A model generated the notes under the pieces. That model did no database searches. It was not told where the DNA came from and worked only from the letters and a program-made list of their open reading frames with translations. Of a DNA stretch of 21,055 nt, positions 7,516 through 14,772 are shown in pieces. Position 1 is the first letter of the stretch, and every line of letters starts with the position of its first letter. The stretch comes from JAQBYK01 sp964499425 (GTDB lineage Bacteria; Patescibacteriota; Gracilibacteria; UBA1369; LOWO2-01-FULL-3), in NCBI GenBank assembly GCA_964499425.1, contig CAZCLD010000020.1:1-21055 (forward strand), given 5' to 3'. Both the position numbers and the translations under genes were made by a program.

Positions 7516-8922
7516 ATGAAAATATATAAACGCAAAAACCCTTTCGTACTGATAATATTCGGAGCTTCCGGAGATTTAGCTCAACTAAAACTCTTTCCAG
7601 CACTCTATAGTCTGGCAGAGCAAGGACGATTCCCGAAAAACTTTTACATAGTCGGTTTTGCCAGGAGCAAAATGACACACAAACAATTTCAGGATCAATT
7701 CAAAAAGAGCATAAAAAACGGCAACCCCAAAGTAATCAAAAAGCTCGTAGATCATCTCTACTATTTCCAAGGTCAATACGACAAATTAAGTGACTTTAAG
7801 AACCTTCGCAAATACATAAAAACACTTACCAAAAGCAATCAAACAACTAAACTAGCTTATTTCTCCGTGCCTCCAATAGTTTTCAAAAGCATCATTCAAA
7901 ATCTCGGCGAATCCAAAAGACCAGGCGCAGAGGACCTTCGCCTCATCATCGAGAAACCCTTTGGCGAAGACGCAGACACCGCCCGCGAACTTTTCCACTT
8001 TACGGCACGCTATTTTGACGAAGACTGTGTTTATCTTCTGGACCACTACCTCGGGAAAAGCGCAGTACAAAGCATCCTAACCATCCGGCATTCAAATAGA
8101 CTTCTTAACTTAATGATGAAGGGACCTGAAATTGCCAATGTTCAAGTCAGCGCATTTGAAAAAGTTGGTGTATCACAAAGAGCAGGTTATTTCGACAAAG
8201 TTGGTACAACTAAAGACATGGTTCAGTCCCACCTTCTTCAAATCTTGGCACTGATCGCAATGTCCATCCCCATCACCGAAAAACATGAAGCCCTGCAACG
8301 CGAAAAAAACAACATTCTTTCCGCACTCAAATTCAACGAATCAAAGCAGAACATTGTTCTCGGCCAATATGACAGCTACAAAAAAGAGAAAGACATCCCC
8401 AAAAGATCACGCACAGAAACATTCATGGCAACCCGTCTCTTTATCGATAGAGAATCCTGGTACAAAACACCTATTTATATTCGCACAGGGAAAAAACTTC
8501 AAGAAAAACACACATACATTGTCGTAGAGTTAAAGAAATTTGCTTTTCAACCAAAAAACGAAGAACCAAACCGCCTAATTTTCGAACTTTTCCCCGATGA
8601 AAAAATCACAGTCCGGCTAGTCAACAAACAAGGTGCTAGCGACAGATACCAAACTCTATCAACATCAGATTCCCTCGCCTGCGTTGGAGATGACTGTCTT
8701 ACAGAACACGCTCTGCTCATACTAGACGTACTCCGCAAACGCCGAATAAACTTTCTTAGCTTTCAGGAAATCATCGCAGCCTGGAAAATAACAGATTCAA
8801 TAACCAACTTCATAAAAAGAAACCGCATCAAAATCGAAAACTACAAAGACGGATCATACGGACCAAAATCCCAAGAAAGACTGACAAACATGGACGGATT
8901 CAAATGGTTTGACGTACACTAA
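7516..8922 (+). CDS. zwf: Glucose-6-phosphate dehydrogenase
   Basis: Oxidises glucose 6-phosphate to 6-phosphogluconolactone, the entry step of the oxidative pentose phosphate pathway. The 468 residues match the family length (about 480-500). Signatures are the nucleotide-binding IFGASGDLAQLKLFPALY near residue 14, the conserved RLIIEKPFGEDADTA near 143, and the active-site DHYLGKSAVQ near 176. The usual residue after DHYLGK is Glu; here it is Ser. IYIRTGKKLQEK near 322 is also present. The C-terminus is Lys/Arg-rich, and YGPKSQERL matches the usual YxxGSxGP region loosely. It lies 62 bp after gnd and 38 bp before pgl, completing gnd-zwf-pgl. The start is supported by the N-terminal fold beginning within 12 residues. 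Confidence 0.93.
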   Translation: MKIYKRKNPFVLIIFGASGDLAQLKLFPALYSLAEQGRFPKNFYIVGFARSKMTHKQFQDQFKKSIKNGNPKVIKKLVDHLYYFQGQYDKLSDFKNLRKYIKTLTKSNQTTKLAYFSVPPIVFKSIIQNLGESKRPGAEDLRLIIEKPFGEDADTARELFHFTARYFDEDCVYLLDHYLGKSAVQSILTIRHSNRLLNLMMKGPEIANVQVSAFEKVGVSQRAGYFDKVGTTKDMVQSHLLQILALIAMSIPITEKHEALQREKNNILSALKFNESKQNIVLGQYDSYKKEKDIPKRSRTETFMATRLFIDRESWYKTPIYIRTGKKLQEKHTYIVVELKKFAFQPKNEEPNRLIFELFPDEKITVRLVNKQGASDRYQTLSTSDSLACVGDDCLTEHALLILDVLRKRRINFLSFQEIIAAWKITDSITNFIKRNRIKIENYKDGSYGPKSQERLTNMDGFKWFDVH

Positions 8923-8944
8923 GCACGAAGCGATAGCGAAGTGC
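8923..8944. repeat. Short imperfect dyad between zwf and pgl
   Basis: The zwf-pgl spacer begins directly after the stop with GCAC, then GAAGCGATAGCGAA, then GTGC. The four outer bases pair and the inner part contains CGAAG twice. It is too weak for an intrinsic terminator and has no T tract. It could be one copy of a dispersed intergenic element, but only one copy is in the window. Confidence 0.25.
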
Positions 8945-8960
8945 CCTCACACAATCTCTA

Positions 8961-9635
8961 ATGAACGCACAAACCTTCAATACAGAATTAGCCTGGGTTA
9001 GAGCCACCATCTCCTTCATCAAATCCCTTGCGCCACAGACTATAGCTCTCTCCGGAGGTTCGACTCCTCAACCAATCTACAAAGAGCTTGAAGAAATCCC
9101 CTCTCAATTCTACCAAGTCGACGAACGATACGTGCCTATCAAGCACCCCAATTCAAATCACCACATGATTAAGGAAACTCTTTTTCAAAAAACTAATGAC
9201 ACATCCAATTTCCATTATTTCGACACATCACTCTCTATCAAAGAAGCCCTAGAGCAATACAAGAATGAGCTCCAAAAACTTCCTAATTTTCCAAAACAAA
9301 GCTTCGATCTCTCCATTTTAGGAATTGGCCCAGATGGCCACACCGCATCACTTTTCCCAGACAGCTCCGGAGCTCAAAATGCCCAACCTGTTAAATCACC
9401 CACCCCGGAGCTAGCCGTGGCCCACACAACAACAACCGAATTCGCAATCAAAGACCGCCTTACCATAACCTTCAAAACTATTCTGGCCTCAAAAAATCTT
9501 CTTGTTCTACTCAGAAACAAACCAGGAATCTTAAAAGAGCTCGAAAATCCCAGCAAAACTCCAGAAGAATTTCCAGCACTCAAACTCCTAGATCATCCCC
9601 GACTAACCATCCATTCATTTGACGAAAAGTCCTAA
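8961..9635 (+). CDS. pgl: 6-phosphogluconolactonase
   Basis: Hydrolyses 6-phosphogluconolactone to 6-phosphogluconate, between the zwf and gnd products. The 224 residues match the NagB/SIS-like 6PGL family (DevB type, about 220-250). Visible motifs are the phosphate-binding ALSGGSTPQPIYKEL near residue 29, VDERYVP with NSNHHMIKETLF near 53-71, and SILGIGPDGHTASLFPDS near 117, the family hallmark. The C-terminal third is shorter and more variable, as usual. It is the last gene of the sugar-phosphate block. A strong promoter for the next unit overlaps its last codons. Confidence 0.92.
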   Translation: MNAQTFNTELAWVRATISFIKSLAPQTIALSGGSTPQPIYKELEEIPSQFYQVDERYVPIKHPNSNHHMIKETLFQKTNDTSNFHYFDTSLSIKEALEQYKNELQKLPNFPKQSFDLSILGIGPDGHTASLFPDSSGAQNAQPVKSPTPELAVAHTTTTEFAIKDRLTITFKTILASKNLLVLLRNKPGILKELENPSKTPEEFPALKLLDHPRLTIHSFDEKS

Positions 9636-9646
9636 AGCTCTATAAT
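9619..9646 (+). promoter_or_regulatory. Strong consensus promoter at the end of pgl
   Basis: TTGACG (9619-9624; 5 of 6), a 16-bp spacer, and a perfect TATAAT (9641-9646). It is among the best sigma-70-type promoter matches in the window. It fires into the 380-bp stretch before efp, so that stretch is very probably transcribed as a long leader, small-peptide message or RNA. Confidence 0.6.
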
Positions 9647-9730
9647 CTACGAGCTTCGTTGTTCAAAGCGCAATCGCAGCCACGAACACAAGCACCCATC
9701 TTTGAACCCAGTTGAGAAAGGTCTGCCCCC

Positions 9731-9862
9731 TTGAAAACACCGAGAGAACCAGACAAGGACGACAATTCCGGAGCACCCGAAATACCAGGTTTCGAGATCG
9801 CAATAGCGGTCAGCGTCCTCATAGGGCTGGTCATCATGGCCTGGAGATACTTCTCGCAATGA
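9731..9862 (+). CDS. Possible small membrane peptide with PGF-like C-terminal segment (43 aa)
   Basis: The frame starts at TTG and has a weak GAAAGG upstream. The peptide has a charged N-terminal half (TPREPDKDDNSGAP) and then PEIPGFE, followed by one membrane-length hydrophobic helix (IAIAVSVLIGLVIMAW) and a short polar end RYFSQ. The layout of acidic linker, PGF, hydrophobic helix and basic residue resembles C-terminal sorting signals such as archaeal PGF-CTERM, but here there is no long protein in front. The same frame continues upstream across an in-frame TGA at 9704-9706. Its stop overlaps the next small frame as ATGA. Whether it is translated is uncertain; the hydrophobic pattern and the promoter upstream are the only support. 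Confidence 0.3.
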   Translation: MKTPREPDKDDNSGAPEIPGFEIAIAVSVLIGLVIMAWRYFSQ

Positions 9863-9939
9863 GTAACGAAAACAAATTCGCACTCCTCATGATTGCTTCC
9901 CTCATAATCCTCCTCATCATCGAACTCGCAACGACGTGA
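9859..9939 (+). CDS. Possible small single-helix membrane peptide (26 aa)
   Basis: The ATG at 9859 overlaps the stop of the preceding small frame (ATGA). The peptide is MSNENKF followed by an uninterrupted hydrophobic run of about 16 residues (ALLMIASLIILLIIEL) and ATT. This is the usual form of very small bacterial membrane proteins. A GGAG lies about 10 nt upstream of the ATG. There is no homology I recognise. It could be a chance frame. Confidence 0.25.
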   Translation: MSNENKFALLMIASLIILLIIELATT

Positions 9940-10016
9940 AAAGATGCCAACGGAGTGGCTGGCTCGAACGCAAGACGCAGTTCGCCGCCGCTCCACACTC
10001 CCATAACCTCAAAAAC

Positions 10017-10568
10017 ATGCCAAGCACAACCAGTATCAAAAAAGGAATAGCAATAAACCACAAAGGCCAACCCTGGCTAATAATTGAAGACACACATGTC
10101 CATCCCAGCCGCGGCAGTGCTTTTACTCGAGCAAAAATGCGCAATCTAAAAACCGGACAAGTTCTCGAGGAAACATTCCGCTCTGGAGAGTCAGTCGAGC
10201 TCGCTGACACAGCCAGGAACAAATGCCAATACCTTTATAACGACGGCACCGCTTACCACTTCATGGATAACGATACCTACGATCAATTCCACCTCGAAGA
10301 CATTGGCAACGCCAAAGACTATCTTCTCGAAGGCACTCAGTGCTATGCCCTGCACATCGACGGCACCCCAGTCAGCATCCAACTCCCACCCAAAATGGAA
10401 TTCAAAGTTACACAATCCCCTCCAGGAGTTAAGGGAGACACCGCTACCGGTGGCTCCAAAGAATGCACAATCGAAACCGGCCTAAAAGTAAAAGTGCCCC
10501 TTTTTATCAAAGAAGGTGAAGTCATTATAGTTAATACAGAAACTGGTGAGTATATGAGCAAAGCCTAG
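10017..10568 (+). CDS. efp: Translation elongation factor P
   Basis: EF-P binds between the ribosomal P and E sites and relieves stalling at consecutive prolines. The 183 residues cover the three-domain fold: KOW-like N-domain (1-65), OB domain, and C-terminal OB domain with GDTATGGSKECTIETGLKVKVPLFIKEGE, the family's end signature. The tip of the domain I loop reads HPSRGSAF with Arg32, where most bacteria have PGKG with Lys. The start at 10017 was chosen because the family begins a few residues before the IKKG strand. An in-frame GTG at 9936 would add 27 residues (KRCQRSGWLERKTQF...) that look like non-coding sequence. The gene ends in TAG about 44 bp before serS. Confidence 0.93.
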   Translation: MPSTTSIKKGIAINHKGQPWLIIEDTHVHPSRGSAFTRAKMRNLKTGQVLEETFRSGESVELADTARNKCQYLYNDGTAYHFMDNDTYDQFHLEDIGNAKDYLLEGTQCYALHIDGTPVSIQLPPKMEFKVTQSPPGVKGDTATGGSKECTIETGLKVKVPLFIKEGEVIIVNTETGEYMSKA

Positions 10569-10577
10569 AGCCCAGTC

Positions 10578-10606
10578 TTTACTAAAATCAATTTCCCAAC
10601 TACCAT
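10578..10606 (+). promoter_or_regulatory. Putative promoter of serS, probably giving a leaderless mRNA
   Basis: TTTACT (10578-10583), 17 bp, TACCAT (10601-10606), then 6 nt to ATG 10613. Both boxes are 4 of 6 matches. The geometry repeats that of tal. Confidence 0.35.
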
Positions 10607-10612
10607 ACACGC

Positions 10613-11893
10613 ATGCTCGATATAAAATTCATCATCGAAAACCCTGGATTGATCAAGCAAGGTGCTGCAAAAAAGCGCATCAAAGTTGAAGTTGATAAAA
10701 TTGTAAAACTTTACGAAGAAAGGAACGAAAAGCTCCAAGAAATTGAAGCTCTTCGCGCACGCCAAAATGTAGTTTCCAAAGAGATACCCAACAGTGGCAA
10801 AAAAGAAGCCCTCCTAAAAGAGATGGGCACCGTCAAAACTCAGATCAAATCACTCGAACCACAAATCCAAAAACTCGAAGAACAAATCGACGAACTAGCC
10901 CAAAACGTCCCCAACCCGCCACACGACTCTGTCCCCGAAGGCGAAGACGAAGAAGATAACGAAGTAGTCACCACGCATGGCAAAAAACCAAAGTTCGACT
11001 ACGATCCAAAAGACCACATTAAGCTCGGCAAAGATCTAGATATCATAGACATCGAACGCGGTACACGCACATCAGGCGCCCGCTTTTACTACCTCAAAAA
11101 CGAAGCAGTCCTATTAGAGTTCGCCTTAGTTCAGCATATTATCCACAAATTAACTTCCAAAGGATTCTCTCCAATAATCCCACCAGTTTTAGTTAAGGAA
11201 GAAGCAATGTATGCTACTGGATTCTTCCCCGCTGACAGAAATGAAATCTACCATGTCAATCCATCACACGAAAAAAATCCTGAAGGCGACGATTTATTCC
11301 TAGTCGGCACTTCCGAAGTCCCCCTCAACATGCTCCACGCCTCTGAAATTCTCGACAAAGAAAAATTGCCAATGAGATACTGCGGTTTCTCAACATGCTT
11401 CCGACGCGAAGCTGGTTCATACGGCAAAGACACCGCCGGAATCATCCGCGTACATCAATTCGACAAAGTAGAAATGTTTAGCTTTTGCCATCCTGACAAA
11501 TCAGGAGAGGAACACGAATTAATCCGCGAAATAGAGGAAGAAATAATGCAAGAACTCGGATTCCACTACCAAGTAGTCAATATATGTGGCGGAGATCTAG
11601 GTGCCCCAGCAGCCAAAAAATACGACATCGAAGTTTGGATCCCCACACAAAATAAATTCCGGGAATTAACTTCTTGCTCAAATTGCACAGATTTTCAATC
11701 TCGCCGCAGCCAAATTCGCTTCAAATCTGAAAAAGGAAATACATACACACACACACTAAATGGCACCGCAATCGCAATCGCCCGCACTCTTGTTGCAATC
11801 CTCGAGAACAACCAACAAAAAGATGGCACAGTAAAAATCCCCGAAATCCTACAACCATATATGGGCGGTAGAACAAAGATTGAAAAGAAGTGA
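10613..11893 (+). CDS. serS: Serine--tRNA ligase
   Basis: Charges tRNA-Ser (and tRNA-Sec where present) with serine. The 426 residues match the bacterial family. Residues 1-110 form the tRNA-binding coiled-coil arm (charged heptads with EALRARQNVVSKEI), followed by NVPNPPHDSVPEG. The class II catalytic core shows GTSEVPL near 228 and motif 2 FRREAGSYGKDTAGIIRVHQF near 262. Motif 3 is in LNGTAIAIARTLVAILENNQ, where most enzymes have NGSGLAVGRTLVAILENYQ, and the C-terminus is KIPEILQPYMGG. The gene ends in TGA. Translation past this TGA gives no recognisable family sequence, which supports the standard code. It is preceded by a -10-like box 6 nt from the ATG and has no Shine-Dalgarno. Confidence 0.95.
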   Translation: MLDIKFIIENPGLIKQGAAKKRIKVEVDKIVKLYEERNEKLQEIEALRARQNVVSKEIPNSGKKEALLKEMGTVKTQIKSLEPQIQKLEEQIDELAQNVPNPPHDSVPEGEDEEDNEVVTTHGKKPKFDYDPKDHIKLGKDLDIIDIERGTRTSGARFYYLKNEAVLLEFALVQHIIHKLTSKGFSPIIPPVLVKEEAMYATGFFPADRNEIYHVNPSHEKNPEGDDLFLVGTSEVPLNMLHASEILDKEKLPMRYCGFSTCFRREAGSYGKDTAGIIRVHQFDKVEMFSFCHPDKSGEEHELIREIEEEIMQELGFHYQVVNICGGDLGAPAAKKYDIEVWIPTQNKFRELTSCSNCTDFQSRRSQIRFKSEKGNTYTHTLNGTAIAIARTLVAILENNQQKDGTVKIPEILQPYMGGRTKIEKK

Positions 11894-11920
11894 CACCTTC
11901 CAAATTTGCCCTCTAGCTTA

Positions 11921-11949
11921 TTGCTCCAAGACCTTTTTCGTGCTAAAAT
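11921..11949 (+). promoter_or_regulatory. Promoter of the TIM-barrel gene
   Basis: TTGCTC (11921-11926), a 17-bp spacer, and TAAAAT (11944-11949) with an upstream TGC giving an extended -10. The transcript would carry an A/T-rich leader of about 17 nt before ATG 11973. Confidence 0.5.
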
Positions 11950-11972
11950 ATACTAAGTCATAAAAATAAAAC

Positions 11973-12827
11973 ATGCTGCTTCTTTGCACAGATTCGCTAA
12001 AAGGATATGGACTAAATCGAATTTTCGATTTAACAAAAAAAGCCGGCTATGATGGCATCGATCTATCCATCGATTTAAAGCAGTACGACACCTTCAATGC
12101 GGAGTATGTTAAAAGTCTAGTTGATCAATATCAACTGCCTGTTCACGCTATATCCGCTCCGAAAGATATTAAACCTAAGAAGTTCAAAGAGATCGTAGCT
12201 TTATGCAAAGAAGTCGGTGCGAAAGTAATAGTTCTCCAACCACCAAAAATTACAGAATTCAAACTACAAACCTATCTAAAAAAAGAGATTCCAAAAATCC
12301 GTGAAAAAGAATTCATCTCAATAGCTCTTGAAAACGCTCCGAAAGGAACATTCCTTGGAATCCTCAAAGAACACGCCATGTCAAACACCCAAGACCTCAA
12401 GAAATTCAAACATATCTCTCTAGACACAGCTCGAATTGGAGAAATGCAAAAAGACCTTATCCGAGCATATACATCATTCAAGAAATTCTTAGTACACATC
12501 CATCTATCAAACGTTTACCACGGAAAGAAATATTCTCCACCAACAGAGGGAGTATTACCACTAGAAAGTCTACTCACCAAATTAAGACAAGACAAATATC
12601 CCGGGGCAATCGCTCTAAAAATTCTTCCAAAACACCTAAAGGTCGGCAAAGATGAAACCGTTTTAGAAGAACTCGAACGAGCGAAAAAATTCTTCGACAA
12701 ATATTATACAAACGTCCAAATAACAGAGGAATCAGAAGAAACACCTGCTGAGAATCCTGCAGAAACACCAGCTGAAACACCTCCAGAGGGTTCAAATGAA
12801 ACACCTCCCGAACAACCTCCTGCTTAA
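11973..12827 (+). CDS. Xylose-isomerase-like TIM-barrel protein with Pro/Glu/Thr tail
   Basis: The first 250 residues follow the AP-endonuclease-2/sugar isomerase barrel pattern: GYGLNRIFDLTKKAGYDGIDLSID at the N-terminus, LPVHAISAP, ALCKEVGAKVIVLQPP, SIALENAP near 118, HISLDTARIG near 146, and LVHIHLSN near 173. These correspond to successive barrel strands. The usual metal ligands are only partly kept: the Glu of ALENAP and the Asp of SLDTA are present. The expected His after the Asp is Arg, the Asp after HIHLS is Asn, and the last Glu near the end of the barrel is Lys in IALKI. Residues about 254-284 are a repetitive tail of ETPAE and ETPPE units. It may be a non-catalytic or differently metallated relative. 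It has its own promoter and is followed by an ABC transporter 29 bp downstream. Substrate unknown. Confidence 0.75.
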   Translation: MLLLCTDSLKGYGLNRIFDLTKKAGYDGIDLSIDLKQYDTFNAEYVKSLVDQYQLPVHAISAPKDIKPKKFKEIVALCKEVGAKVIVLQPPKITEFKLQTYLKKEIPKIREKEFISIALENAPKGTFLGILKEHAMSNTQDLKKFKHISLDTARIGEMQKDLIRAYTSFKKFLVHIHLSNVYHGKKYSPPTEGVLPLESLLTKLRQDKYPGAIALKILPKHLKVGKDETVLEELERAKKFFDKYYTNVQITEESEETPAENPAETPAETPPEGSNETPPEQPPA

Positions 12828-12840
12828 AACCATCTTCTTG

Positions 12841-12849
12841 TGTTAGAAT
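12841..12849 (+). promoter_or_regulatory. Extended -10 promoter of the ABC transporter operon
   Basis: TGT-TAGAAT (12841-12849) ends 7 nt before ATG 12857, and no clear -35 is seen. The seven intervening bases are AGGAGGG. They look like a Shine-Dalgarno but sit only about one base from the ATG, too close for normal use, so a leaderless start is as likely as ribosome-binding-site use. Confidence 0.45.
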
Positions 12850-12856
12850 AGGAGGG

Positions 12857-13504
12857 ATGATTCAAATAAAAGCGGTTTCAAGAATATTCAGATCAGAAAC
12901 AGCACTCCAAGATATTAATCTTGAAATTAAAGAGGGCGAATTTGTAGCATTAATGGGTCCATCCGGATCAGGAAAATCCAGCCTACTCAATATAATAGGA
13001 GGATTGGACTCACCAAACGAAGGTGAAGTATTCGTCAGCAACAAACGCATCAGCAATTTAAGCGACCGCGAACTATCAAAGTATAGAAATAGTTCTATTG
13101 GATTCATTTTTCAAGAATTCCATCTCGAATCCTTCCTGAGTGTCAAAAACAACGTTCTTTTGCCAACTTTTTTCAACCACCCCAGCAAAAAAGACGAAAA
13201 ATACGCTAAACAAGTAATCAAAGAGGTGGGTCTAGATAACAAATTAGACACACGAGTAGGTGAACTTTCGGGTGGCCAAAAGCAACGCACAGCAATTGCA
13301 CGAGCCTTGATTAATCATCCAAAAATAATTCTCGCAGACGAACCAACAGGTAACCTCGACCTAAAAACCGGCAAAACCATTCTTGATCTACTCAAAAAAC
13401 TACACAAAAGTCACTCAACTACACTTATAATCGCCACACACGACCCAGAGATCGCCAGAGCCGCAGAGAGAATTATCAAACTCGAAGACGGAAAAATATG
13501 CTAA
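12857..13504 (+). CDS. ABC transporter ATP-binding protein (MacB/LolD type)
   Basis: Cytoplasmic ATPase subunit that powers the permease encoded next to it. The 215 residues are one complete nucleotide-binding domain: Walker A GPSGSGKS at 34-41, Q-loop Gln86 in FIFQEFHLE, signature LSGGQ at 137-141, Walker B IILADEP at 157-163, D-loop GNLD, and switch His195 in ATHDPE. The EFHLESFLSVKNNVLLP segment after the Q-loop is typical of the MacB/LolD/FtsE group, which drives mechanotransmission rather than transport through the membrane pore. It overlaps the permease start by 7 bp. The substrate is unknown. In monoderm-like cells such pairs often handle peptides or lipoproteins, but that is only an analogy. 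Confidence 0.93.
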   Translation: MIQIKAVSRIFRSETALQDINLEIKEGEFVALMGPSGSGKSSLLNIIGGLDSPNEGEVFVSNKRISNLSDRELSKYRNSSIGFIFQEFHLESFLSVKNNVLLPTFFNHPSKKDEKYAKQVIKEVGLDNKLDTRVGELSGGQKQRTAIARALINHPKIILADEPTGNLDLKTGKTILDLLKKLHKSHSTTLIIATHDPEIARAAERIIKLEDGKIC

Positions 13505-14772
13505 CAAAACTCGCCCTACAAAACATCAAAGAGAAAAAATTCAGGACCCTCCTGGCAAGTTTAAGCATAGCCATTGGGACAGCATCTCTGATTGTATTTT
13601 TAGGTCTATCCAGCGGCATCAAATCAGCCACATTTGAAGAGATAGAAAAGAAAAGCCCACTTACACAGATTACTGTTCGTCCCAAAACAGACGAAACCGG
13701 CGTAGTTGCATTTCTAACTCGTAGCGAAGAAGGGAAACTCAGCGAACAAAGTATAGAGCAAATCTCAAAGATAGATGGGATTAAAGAAATACATCCTGAA
13801 ATCCAATTCAACAATTTCGCATCCCTCGAGGTTAGCCTCCTGGGAATGAGTCTAATAACAGACACAATGGTGTTTGGAGTACCCGAAAATTTCATTCAGG
13901 GAGACCTACAAAATCCTGAAGTCTGGAGAAAAACAGAGGAACCATATCCAGCTCTAATTCCTCGCAAAATCCTAGACCTCTACAATCTCACAGTAGCAAC
14001 CCCTCAAAACCTTCCGCTAATGTCAGAAGGTAGTTTACTCGGCAAAGAGATAACTCTTTATCCAAATTACTCGACATTTTTTCCAATCTCAAATGATCGC
14101 AGCAAAAAAGTAAAACTTGAGGTAGTCGGATTCTCAGATAAAGTTAATCTCATCGGCGTTACATTGCCAGATGAGCGAGTCCAAGAACTAAATCAAAACT
14201 ATACGGAGAACCAGAGCACAAAATACCTGGAACTATTTGTCGAAACCTCCGATGCATCGCACACACCCGAGATAGCAGCACAAATCGAAGAATTAGGTTA
14301 TAACACAGCATATTTCCAAAAAAATCTTAAAGATGTGGAAGCAAAATTCACTTACCTTCGCAGCTCTCTCGGAATCATCAGCCTAATCATCTTACTTACA
14401 GCAGCTATCGCAATCATAAGCACATTTCTAGCAACTGTTGCAGAAAGAACAAAAGAAATCGGACTCTTCCGCGCCCTCGGCGCAACAAAGGCACACATCA
14501 AAAGACTAATTCTAATCGAAGCTGGCATAGTCGGGCTGATTGGCAGTGCCATTGGCACCCTCTTGGGCCTTCTAGCTAGCATAGTGATAGACAAAATAGG
14601 CCTTGAGCAACTATCGCAAACTACGTTCAGACCTGAAACACTTTTTGTCATCAGCTCAAACCTAATAATCTTTGCCATCATTTTCGGCACGCTATTGAGC
14701 ATTCTTTCTGCCTACCTCCCTGCAAAAAAAGCAGCAAACATAAGCCCCATCGCTGCACTAAAAAGGCTCTAG
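13498..14772 (+). CDS. MacB/FtsX-type ABC transporter permease
   Basis: Membrane partner of the ATPase encoded immediately upstream, with a 7-bp overlap. The 424 residues show the four-helix MacB layout. A first membrane helix lies near residues 18-38 (TLLASLSIAIGTASLIVFLG), followed by a large extracytoplasmic domain of about 240 residues (MacB_PCD-like). Three C-terminal helices follow near 290-314, 338-363 and 380-405, with the FtsX-domain signature ERTKEIGLFRALGATKAHIKR between helices 2 and 3. The C-terminal PAKKAANISPIAALKRL is typical of the family. There is no third gene for a periplasmic adaptor, unlike MacAB. It ends in TAG and overlaps the end of the convergent acyltransferase gene by 15 bp. 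Confidence 0.92.
   Translation: MLTKLALQNIKEKKFRTLLASLSIAIGTASLIVFLGLSSGIKSATFEEIEKKSPLTQITVRPKTDETGVVAFLTRSEEGKLSEQSIEQISKIDGIKEIHPEIQFNNFASLEVSLLGMSLITDTMVFGVPENFIQGDLQNPEVWRKTEEPYPALIPRKILDLYNLTVATPQNLPLMSEGSLLGKEITLYPNYSTFFPISNDRSKKVKLEVVGFSDKVNLIGVTLPDERVQELNQNYTENQSTKYLELFVETSDASHTPEIAAQIEELGYNTAYFQKNLKDVEAKFTYLRSSLGIISLIILLTAAIAIISTFLATVAERTKEIGLFRALGATKAHIKRLILIEAGIVGLIGSAIGTLLGLLASIVIDKIGLEQLSQTTFRPETLFVISSNLIIFAIIFGTLLSILSAYLPAKKAANISPIAALKRL

Larger units (their letters stand above)
9636..10016. other. Transcribed-looking stretch without a normal gene between pgl and efp
   Basis: About 380 bp with a strong promoter at its left edge and no conserved-looking full-size protein frame. 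On the plus strand it holds three tiny overlapping or nearly abutting frames (9731-9862, 9859-9939, 9944-10006). Two of them are strongly hydrophobic and are listed separately. By eye it is richer in G and C than the flanking genes. No tRNA, tmRNA, SRP or RNase P signature was recognised. GGAGTG near 9954 can pair with CACTCC near 9997, but the stem is short and has no T tract. Confidence 0.5.

Noticed and set aside
9640..9996. 118-residue minus-strand frame opposite the pgl-efp interval
   Set aside because: Cys-, Arg- and Ser-rich composition with no domain pattern. It runs against the strong plus-strand promoter and has no promoter of its own that I can see.
9954..10002. Possible tRNA-like fold (GGAGTG pairing with CACTCC)
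   Set aside because: There is no T-loop, anticodon arm or CCA end, and the length (about 48 nt) is too short.
9936..10016. GTG start that would add 27 residues to EF-P
   Set aside because: The extra residues do not resemble EF-P, whose fold begins right after the ATG at 10017. The GTGA overlap with the preceding small frame is probably chance.
11891..11947. UGA read as glycine (alternative code) extending serS
   Set aside because: SerS already ends at the normal family length, and the residues after TGA do not look conserved. pgi also ends in TGA at the right place.
12720..12827. Repeat-rich tail of the TIM-barrel gene as a separate repeat or CRISPR-like array
   Set aside because: The repeats are short, in frame, and coding (ETPAE units), with no spacer structure.
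12850..12856. AGGAGGG as a strong Shine-Dalgarno for the ABC ATPase
   Set aside because: It ends directly at the ATG, too close for normal pairing, and lies just after a -10 box. It may be incidental.
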